A program made the position numbers and the translations under genes. Under the pieces are notes generated by a model. The model had not been told where the DNA came from and did not search any database. It was given only the letters and a program-made list of their open reading frames with translations. This document shows, one piece after another, positions 58,601-64,000 of a stretch of DNA of 64,000 nucleotides; position 1 is the stretch's first letter, and each line of letters opens with the position of its first letter. This DNA comes from Syntrophosphaera sp035450685 (lineage in GTDB: Bacteria > Cloacimonadota > Cloacimonadia > Cloacimonadales > Cloacimonadaceae): positions 62,001-126,000 of the forward strand of contig DAOTNF010000002.1 in the NCBI GenBank assembly GCA_035450685.1, in the 5' to 3' direction.

Positions 58601-59469
58601 TCAGAGACAGTCTTGACTATGCGACCATCGTCAGCAAACGTGGCAACAACCTCTTTAAGGGAGAGGTCTCAGTTCAATCCGGTAAATACAGCGCCTCTTT
58701 CATTGTTCCCGATGATGTGCGCACTGGTGACACAGGCCTGATTGTCTCATATCTTTGGGATGAAGACGCCAAACAGGATTACGTTAACTACAAATACCCC
58801 ACCATGCTTAGCTCTCAGGCTGTAATGGCGGAAAATACAGACGTCCCCCAGATAGAAATCTTTCTGGGCAGCATGGATTTCAGGCCAGGTGATACTGTGA
58901 CGCCCAACACCACCCTCATTGCCAGAATCTCAGATGAAAATGGCATCAACATCACAGGCAGCCCGGGGCACAATATGCTTATGATCCTGGATGGTTCCGT
59001 GCAAGCAGTTCCCGTGACATCATACTTCAACTATGAGCCGGATTCGCACACCCTGGGGACGCTCAGATATCCCCTCAACGGTTTGCAGGAAGGCCACCAC
59101 ACGATACAGCTCATTGCTTTCGACAACTTTAACAGCCCGGCGGTCAAGTCCACTGAGTTTTATGTCAAAAAGGGCGGTGAACTGACCATCGACCGTCTGC
59201 TCCCCTATCCCAATCCCATGTCCAAGGAAACCTGGTTTACCTTTATGCTCTCTGAAAACTGCGACCTCACACTGGATATATATACCATCACAGGCAAAAA
59301 GGTTCACACCATCAAAACGACCGGCCTTACCGGTTTCAATAAAATCCATTGGGATGGCAGGGATAAAAAGGGAAGCCAGCTGGCAAACAACACCTACTTT
59401 ATCAAACTGAAAGCCACGTCCGGAAACCGCAAAGCGGAAAAGACTGAACGGCTGGTGATCTATAACTGA
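55606..59469 (+). CDS. Secreted gingipain-type (C25) peptidase, PorU-like, with FlgD-type C-terminal domain
   Basis: 1287 residues, signal peptide about 1-19. N-terminal beta domain, a long middle region, then the caspase-fold C25 domain at about 560-930. The catalytic His is near 822 in YIGHGSYD, the catalytic Cys near 857 in AASCQVSH; VSDDYFAML near 697 and VAIGRYPVRN near 712 are further conserved segments. Residues about 1190-1287 form a FlgD Ig-like sorting-type domain (PNPMSKETWFTF...DIYTITGKKV...WDGRDKKGS). Architecture is that of PorU, the C-terminal signal peptidase of type IX secretion, or of a secreted gingipain-like peptidase. SD AGGGAG. Confidence 0.85.
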   Translation: MKSWFLLVVSIFSLTLLEAGVTIIQQTDSSILFEYRLDAYDLTEENGMLRIQASGMYYSSVSGSPLIPQAEVKIGIPPSGDITATILDSSVESKVLDKRLAPVPEVLMLDGMSANRYTINEDLYSGQSTTLLKTLPHGTYRGYGFVPLHIHPFSYDGAYKLDVTTRALIRVDILGNTALRSPAEPDELSDLMLSAMLNPDQVRHWRSTAKETINYADFSRSDHWIRLETDRDGMFKLGYNQLSSFPLSVVDPASFRLFTTGGQLLPYLINNPGPEFREIPIRVVGAEDGSFDPQDYIVFYGTNRNGLKKNQTLQGNATYYNPYSGNTVYWLTFGNGFSGTPLRMQELPAYTTWVNQSNSHIEQFRLETESHRREQAGFDWYMTRMFGNATAEYEFQVNLQDLDTSSPQNLSFWIQQENIDSDLWHNISVYVNGAAIPADTLGGITFRWHGNGKYIFFKPTSAFQNGSNTIRIQVIRRDGTDNLFLNWITVDYKRLLHKSNSQYLVNQLPFNYEENVRYNFTGNSNTWIYRINSFGETDIVPLRTAGNGFYFVAPGVSNTTYILSSDSELYTPLNISAVNPVDIATPQGAVDNLIITPDEYLSQAQSLASMHLDSLGKKSLVVRQPDIFTQFNGGHPDPVAIRQFIRHVYHNFPTPRLTSVVLLGLGTIDWRNFSSQAAEKNKIMVFQRGTGVGAVVSDDYFAMLTQSSYPEVAIGRYPVRNLNELNNMLGNFQRYVQEPQGGWWRNSMVFLGDDLFNGSSTHENVHTQQVESAANRVHPSILVDKIFAWLYEYDEFQNKPQARDDMIAAINEGRLVWYYIGHGSYDKLGAEDYFNGASDMGRFTNHGKLPFFMAASCQVSHFDYWGYESLGQKLVLQDNVGAIASYSATRMSSSSGNGPMMENLLHSLANNRNSLGYSIARAKFLHTINDENDATYVLLGDPLLKVVPPVRDSLITVLGLNQDSQSDTLFARQRVQIDGHFRPSLHSGMATIQAFNSVFRDSLDYATIVSKRGNNLFKGEVSVQSGKYSASFIVPDDVRTGDTGLIVSYLWDEDAKQDYVNYKYPTMLSSQAVMAENTDVPQIEIFLGSMDFRPGDTVTPNTTLIARISDENGINITGSPGHNMLMILDGSVQAVPVTSYFNYEPDSHTLGTLRYPLNGLQEGHHTIQLIAFDNFNSPAVKSTEFYVKKGGELTIDRLLPYPNPMSKETWFTFMLSENCDLTLDIYTITGKKVHTIKTTGLTGFNKIHWDGRDKKGSQLANNTYFIKLKATSGNRKAEKTERLVIYN

Positions 59470-59476
59470 GGATTAA

Positions 59477-60865
59477 ATGCAACTATACAATCAAAGCAAG
59501 CGGAAAAAAGAGGAATTCGTTCCCGTCACGCCGGGACAGGTAAAGATCTATGCCTGCGGGCCCACTGTCTATAACTATTTCCACATCGGAAACGCCCGCG
59601 CCTTCATCTTCTTCGATGTCCTGAGACGCTATTTCGAGTATCGTGGCTATGAAGTTACATACGTACAGAATATCACCGATATCGATGACAAGATCATAGC
59701 CCAGGCCATCGAAGAACAGACCAGCTTTGAAGAAATCGCCAGCAAGTATATCCAGGCCTTTCTGGATGACTCCCAAGCCCTGGGAATCAAACCACCGACC
59801 CACCAACCCAAGGCCACGGATGTGATGCCGGAGATCATAGAGCTGATAAACGTCCTGGTGGAGAAAGGCAATGCCTATGAAGTGAACGGCGACGTCTATT
59901 TCGACACGGCGTCACTGCCTGAATACGGAAGCCTTTCAGGCAAAAAAACCGAAGACCAGATGCCCGGCGCCCGGGTTGAAGAAAACCTGCAAAAACGCAA
60001 TCCTGCAGATTTTACCCTTTGGAAACGGAGCAAACTCGGGGAGCCTTTCTGGCAAAGCCCCTGGGGCGAGGGGCGTCCAGGCTGGCACACGGAGTGTGTG
60101 GTTATGAGCCGCAAATACCTGGGCGAAACTTTCGACATCCACGGCGGCGGGATCGACCTGATCTTTCCCCACCACGAGAATGAACTTGCCCAAGCCCTCG
60201 CCCTCACTGGCAAACCTCTGGCAAACTACTGGATGCACAACGGTTTCCTCAATGTCGAAGGCGAAAAAATGAGTAAAAGCCTGAAAAACTTCTTCAACGC
60301 GCGCGACATCCTGAAGCATCACAGCCCCGAAGCGATCCGCTTCTTCTTCCTCTCGAAACACTACCGCTCCCCTATCGATTTCAACCGTGAGATCATCGAG
60401 GAATCCGAACGGGCGGTTGAAAACTTTTACAGCTCACTGAAGAGCATTGGGTTTGTGGAAAACAGCATCGTTGAGGATAACAGCCTGTCGCAGGCGGAAC
60501 AAGACTTCATCGCCGCCATGGATGACGACATCAATTCCGCCAAAGCCATCGCTGTGTTGTTTGACCTTAACCGGCAGATCAGGAATGAGCAGTTGCCTCG
60601 GTCTCAGCGCGAGCAAGCTGCCCTGATGCTGGTCAAGTTGGGTCGGGTGCTTGGATTTTTCCAAAATCTGGAAAGCATCTTGCAAGATTCCGTCCCCGAC
60701 CTGTCGAAACAACTAATGGAACTCATCCTGGCTTACCGCGCGCAAGCCCGGGCAAAAAAAGACTGGGCTGTTTCGGACAGGATCAGGGATGACCTCGCGG
60801 CCTTGGGAATCGAGATCAAAGACACCCCCGAAGGCTGCACCTGGAGCATCAAATCTATTCACTGA
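59477..60865 (+). CDS. cysS: Cysteinyl-tRNA synthetase
   Basis: 462 residues, class I. Zinc site beginning at C27 in YACGPTVYNYFH, HIGN at 36-39, KMSKS near 264-268 with GFLNVEGEKM just before it. The Zn-binding Cys/His/Glu of the family (TECVV, HHENELAQ) are present. ATG with GAGGA upstream, seven bases after the C25 gene. Confidence 0.97.
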   Translation: MQLYNQSKRKKEEFVPVTPGQVKIYACGPTVYNYFHIGNARAFIFFDVLRRYFEYRGYEVTYVQNITDIDDKIIAQAIEEQTSFEEIASKYIQAFLDDSQALGIKPPTHQPKATDVMPEIIELINVLVEKGNAYEVNGDVYFDTASLPEYGSLSGKKTEDQMPGARVEENLQKRNPADFTLWKRSKLGEPFWQSPWGEGRPGWHTECVVMSRKYLGETFDIHGGGIDLIFPHHENELAQALALTGKPLANYWMHNGFLNVEGEKMSKSLKNFFNARDILKHHSPEAIRFFFLSKHYRSPIDFNREIIEESERAVENFYSSLKSIGFVENSIVEDNSLSQAEQDFIAAMDDDINSAKAIAVLFDLNRQIRNEQLPRSQREQAALMLVKLGRVLGFFQNLESILQDSVPDLSKQLMELILAYRAQARAKKDWAVSDRIRDDLAALGIEIKDTPEGCTWSIKSIH

Positions 60866-60877
60866 TACAAGGAGATA

Positions 60878-61708
60878 ATGTTGAACAAACTCAGCAAAAA
60901 CAGAATAATAGTCATATTGGCAGCGCTGGTATTGATCCTGCTGGCAATCTTAATACTGGGCAGGATCTTTGGCCCGGCAAAGCTGAATAAACCGGAAAGC
61001 ATAGCTTTCGACACCGTAAATGGCAATTTGCTGATTTCCAATGTTGGCAATGGCAAGATACTGAGCATGGACGACAAGGGACGTTTGAAGCTCTTTATCG
61101 GCAAAGGGATCAAGAATCCCCGCGGGATGAAGGTGCTTGCCCCTTATCTTTTTGTGGCGGACAAGACCCAATTGCATGTGATCGACCTGCAGGAGAAAAA
61201 GATAAGCCAGAGCATCCCGGTGGAGGGAGCAAAGATGCTTAACGACGTGGAAAGCGACCGCTACGGCAAGCTCTATGTCACCGATACCGAAGCCGACAGA
61301 ATCTTCATCGTAAACCCCGGCACCCGCCAGGTTCAAAGCATCAGTTCCCCCTTGCTTAAATCCCCCAATGGCCTGGTTTATGACCGCCCCCGCAATCAGA
61401 TGCTGATCGTTTGTTTCAGCAAAGGCTCGCCGATTTTGGCCCTCGATCTTGGCACCAATGACCTGTCTGTTTTCAAAGAAACCCTGTATGACAATCTGGA
61501 TGGGATCGCCATTGACGATCTGGGCAGAATCTACATCAGCTCCTGGGGAGAGAATGCCATCTATATGATTCCCCAGGAACAAAACCGCTTCATCCAATGG
61601 AAAAGTGCAGTAAACAGCCCGGCTGACATCTATTACCATCAACCCACCAACGAGCTGTTGGTTCCCCTCTTTGAACAAAACCGGATTGAACGCTTCAAAG
61701 TGGAATAA
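60878..61708 (+). CDS. Membrane-anchored NHL/SMP-30-like beta-propeller protein
   Basis: 276 residues. One N-terminal membrane segment (about 10-30), then repeated propeller blades of the NHL type (PESIAFDTVNGNLLISNVGNG; PRGMKVLAPYLFVADK; NGLVYDRPRNQ; LDGIAIDDLGRIYIS). An uncleaved anchor is likely, with the propeller outside the cytoplasm. No catalytic residues can be assigned. Clear AAGGAG before the ATG. Overlaps the next gene by about 38 bases. Confidence 0.75.
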   Translation: MLNKLSKNRIIVILAALVLILLAILILGRIFGPAKLNKPESIAFDTVNGNLLISNVGNGKILSMDDKGRLKLFIGKGIKNPRGMKVLAPYLFVADKTQLHVIDLQEKKISQSIPVEGAKMLNDVESDRYGKLYVTDTEADRIFIVNPGTRQVQSISSPLLKSPNGLVYDRPRNQMLIVCFSKGSPILALDLGTNDLSVFKETLYDNLDGIAIDDLGRIYISSWGENAIYMIPQEQNRFIQWKSAVNSPADIYYHQPTNELLVPLFEQNRIERFKVE

Positions 61709-62336
61709 GAACTCCAATAGATTTGAAGAGAAATCGCGCCTGATTATCCGCGACGGTCAGGTTTACAAATACTTCTCCGATCCCGGGGCTTATCACCGCG
61801 AGTTGGCGGTCTATAGCCTCGCTCTGCCCCAAACTCCCAAACTGACAAGGTGGAACGAGCCAGACCTCATTGTGCTGGAACAAGTTCAGGGCACGCCCTA
61901 TCTCGACCTCCCGCTGGATACCCGGATTTGCATCCTGCTGGCGGACACCATCAGCGCCTTCCACTTGGCAACCCTGCAAGAAGGCCGTTGCATCTGTCAT
62001 TGGGACAATCAACCACGCAACATCCTGGTCAAAGATGCCACCTGCTGGCTTATAGACTTTTCAGATTCACGGGAGGCCGCTCCGGAGGACGACATCAGCC
62101 ATCTGCTGCTTTTTTGGGCATGCGAATTTGAAATCGATACCTTCAAAAAGCTTGCGCAAGAATTTATCTCCCGCTACCTGCAGTTTGTTATCCTGAAACC
62201 AGAAACCTGGGAAACAGCCTGCATGCGAAGCGTGAACCGCTTTGACGAACGCCGCTCCCGGTTTGGGCATCGAAAAATAAGCATACCGGATCATGCCCAG
62301 ACAAGCAACAGACAGTTTCTGGCGCAACTTATCTGA
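61671..62336 (+). CDS. Small kinase-fold protein (APH/RIO-like)
   Basis: 221 residues if the TTG at 61671 is used; the true start is uncertain because the frame overlaps the propeller gene and no ribosome site stands out. Catalytic-loop pattern ICHWDNQPRNILV near 108-120 (HxDNxxxN) and metal-binding IDFSDS near 130-135 match aminoglycoside phosphotransferase/RIO-type kinases; an N-terminal KYF lysine region is near 34. The glycine-rich loop is weak. Target unknown. Confidence 0.6.
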   Translation: MNKTGLNASKWNKNSNRFEEKSRLIIRDGQVYKYFSDPGAYHRELAVYSLALPQTPKLTRWNEPDLIVLEQVQGTPYLDLPLDTRICILLADTISAFHLATLQEGRCICHWDNQPRNILVKDATCWLIDFSDSREAAPEDDISHLLLFWACEFEIDTFKKLAQEFISRYLQFVILKPETWETACMRSVNRFDERRSRFGHRKISIPDHAQTSNRQFLAQLI

Positions 62337-62462
62337 CGCAGAACTACCTGTTATACTGCCAGATACACTCCCCTATACAAATCCGGAAGCCAAAAAGGTC
62401 TTGACCATATTATCAACCTGATAATTTTCGTAAAAACTACCTTTTCTGGAGTATCGTAGAAT

Positions 62463-64000
62463 ATGACTTGGCTGGATTTCGTCAACCTGTTTGGAGGATT
62501 AGCTCTCTTCCTGTTTGGCATGAACATGATGAGCGACAATCTCCAGGCTGTTGCGGGAAACGAGATGCGGCGCATCTTAAAAAAGATCACCAATACTCCG
62601 TTCAAGGGAGTTTTGGTGGGCATTGGCATTACTGGCATCATCCAAAGCAGTTCTGCCACCAGCGTTATGTTGATCGGTCTGGTAAATGCGGGAATCATGA
62701 CCCTTCAGCAGGCTGTGGGAGTGATTATGGGCGCCAATATCGGCACCACCGTCACAGCGCAATTGATCGCTTTCAATATTGGGGATGTCGCCTTTGCCTT
62801 TGTGGTCATTGGAGTTATTGGCATTTTTCTGAAACGCAGCCGCACCATGGAGCACTGGAGCCTGATAATACTGGGATTTGGATTGCTTTTTGTGGGATTG
62901 AATGTGATGTCTCTCGCGGTTTCAGGTTTAAGAGACTCCGAAACGGCAGCCCGGATACTTGCCAATCTGGCTGATTATCCCATACCTGCGATTCTGGCCG
63001 GCACTGTGTTCACCATGCTCATCCAGAGTTCTTCAGCCTCGGTAGGTATCGTGATGGTGTTGGCAAAGACAGGATTGATACCCTTTGAAGGTGCCCTCTA
63101 TCTGGTGTTTGGCGACAATATCGGCACCACGATCACCGCCTGGCTTGCCGGCTTGGGTGCAAACAATACAGCCCGCCGGGTGGCCATGGCACACACTCTT
63201 TTCAACGTATTTGGAACCATTATCTTCGCCACCCTTACCTGGCTGGGATATTATACCATATTCATTAACTCCATCACCCCGGGCAATGTCTTCGCGGGAG
63301 AAAACGTCGCACGCCACGTGGCTAACGGCCATACTTTTTTCAACGTTTTGAACACGCTCGTCATGCTGCCCTTTGCGGGATTGCTCGCCAAAATTGCCAG
63401 CAAGATAATACCCAAAGACCCCGAGGACACCATATCCCTGGGAGAGCCGAAGCATCTGAACTACCATCTCATCAACGACTCATATCTGGCTATCGATCAA
63501 TCTATCAAAGAGATGCGGGAAATGCTGCGCCTGGTTCGCCTAGGTTTGATGATATCCTATGATGCCTTCAAGGAAAAGGATTACCGCAAACAAGCCAAGT
63601 TGCCCCGCATTGAAGCCGCCATCGATCACCTGCAAAAAGAAACCACCCGCTATCTGGTGGCGGTGAATGAGCGCACCAACGCCATCCCCATCATCTCACG
63701 CATTCCCGCGCTGCTGCATAGTATAAACGACATCGAGAAAGCGGGTGACTTTACCGAGGAAGTCAACCGCATCCTGAATCTGCAAATTCCCGCCCAGAAA
63801 AATCCGCTCTCCCCGGAATTCGTATCCATGATCGACGACCTGCACTCCAAAGTTATCCTCATGACAGACCTCAGCATCGATTATCTGGAAGAACGCAAGC
63901 CCCTATACACTTTCAAGATCATCGAGCTGGAAGGACGTATCAACGAGATGCACTACAGCCTGCGGGAAAAGATATTGCACATGATCCAGGAAGCCCAGTG
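62463..64000 (+). CDS. Na/Pi cotransporter family protein with PhoU-like tail (partial at window edge)
   Basis: 512 codons visible, open to the right edge. Membrane domain with the two QSSSA-type repeats of NptA/SLC34 proteins: GIIQSSSATSVMLIG near 60-74 and IQSSSASVGIV near 187-197, each near a GANIGTT or GDNIGTT motif. The cytoplasmic C-terminal helical part from about 350 onward resembles PhoU. Imports phosphate with Na+, or relates to a family member of unknown substrate. GGAG eleven bases before the ATG is a weak ribosome site. Confidence 0.85.
   Translation, partial: MTWLDFVNLFGGLALFLFGMNMMSDNLQAVAGNEMRRILKKITNTPFKGVLVGIGITGIIQSSSATSVMLIGLVNAGIMTLQQAVGVIMGANIGTTVTAQLIAFNIGDVAFAFVVIGVIGIFLKRSRTMEHWSLIILGFGLLFVGLNVMSLAVSGLRDSETAARILANLADYPIPAILAGTVFTMLIQSSSASVGIVMVLAKTGLIPFEGALYLVFGDNIGTTITAWLAGLGANNTARRVAMAHTLFNVFGTIIFATLTWLGYYTIFINSITPGNVFAGENVARHVANGHTFFNVLNTLVMLPFAGLLAKIASKIIPKDPEDTISLGEPKHLNYHLINDSYLAIDQSIKEMREMLRLVRLGLMISYDAFKEKDYRKQAKLPRIEAAIDHLQKETTRYLVAVNERTNAIPIISRIPALLHSINDIEKAGDFTEEVNRILNLQIPAQKNPLSPEFVSMIDDLHSKVILMTDLSIDYLEERKPLYTFKIIELEGRINEMHYSLREKILHMIQEAQ

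Overview
This window is about 64 kb of bacterial chromosome with roughly 50% G+C. It most likely comes from an anaerobic, diderm member of the FCB group, and Cloacimonadota (WWE1, 'Candidatus Cloacimonas' relatives) fits best. The reasons are a PorV/PorQ-type outer-membrane protein, a PorU-like C25 peptidase and other secreted proteins with FlgD/Por-type C-terminal domains, a separate butyrate kinase and phosphate butyryltransferase, membrane subunits of a sodium-pumping decarboxylase, several radical-SAM-type proteins, an outer-membrane OmpA protein and frequent TTG/GTG starts. The assignment is inference; no rRNA gene is present.

Layout. 0.4-7.8 kb (minus strand): tcdA, tatD, then a surface-glycan block (glycerophosphotransferase-like GT-B protein, ATP-grasp ligase, GT2, GT4, MsbA-type ABC exporter) behind tRNA-Arg. 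8.1-8.8 kb (plus): UPF0173 hydrolase. 9.1-18.8 kb (minus): small coiled-coil membrane protein, PorV/PorQ protein, secreted OB-fold/cohesin-like protein, lspA, a DksA/TraR protein, purine nucleoside phosphorylase, divIVA, yggT, tdk, a SpoU methyltransferase, a C11 peptidase and butyrate kinase. A cluster of four DnaA boxes lies at 15.87-15.97 kb. 18.8-21.5 kb: an A+T-rich island with a large dGTPase-like HD protein and a divergent small basic ORF. 21.6-35.8 kb (minus): tRNA-Thr-Tyr-Gly-Thr, tuf, rpmG, tRNA-Trp, secE, nusG, rplKAJL, rpoBC, rpsL, rpsG, the core transcription/translation block. 37.0-38.7 kb (minus): OmpA protein with calcium-binding-type repeats. From 39 kb to the end almost everything is on the plus strand: a 1519-residue secreted endonuclease I protein, oadB, cdd, a PflA-like radical SAM enzyme, an amidase, a DUF512 protein, phnD-phnC without a permease, acylphosphatase, a LysM-M23 peptidase, a primary-type sigma factor, phosphate butyryltransferase, rlmH, a 51-residue OadG-like subunit, the C25 peptidase, cysS, a beta-propeller protein, a small kinase-like protein and a Na/Pi cotransporter that runs off the window.

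How it fits together. The cell appears to ferment through acyl-phosphate intermediates (Ptb/Buk), to couple decarboxylation to Na+ export (OadB/OadG) and to use the Na+ gradient (Na/Pi cotransporter). It exports large hydrolases to its surface (nuclease, C11 and C25 peptidases). The non-coding spaces are striking: they carry several families of dispersed palindromic repeats shared among islands at about 0.1, 8.9, 18.9, 36, 44 and 51 kb. No CRISPR array, rRNA operon, transposase or prophage was seen.
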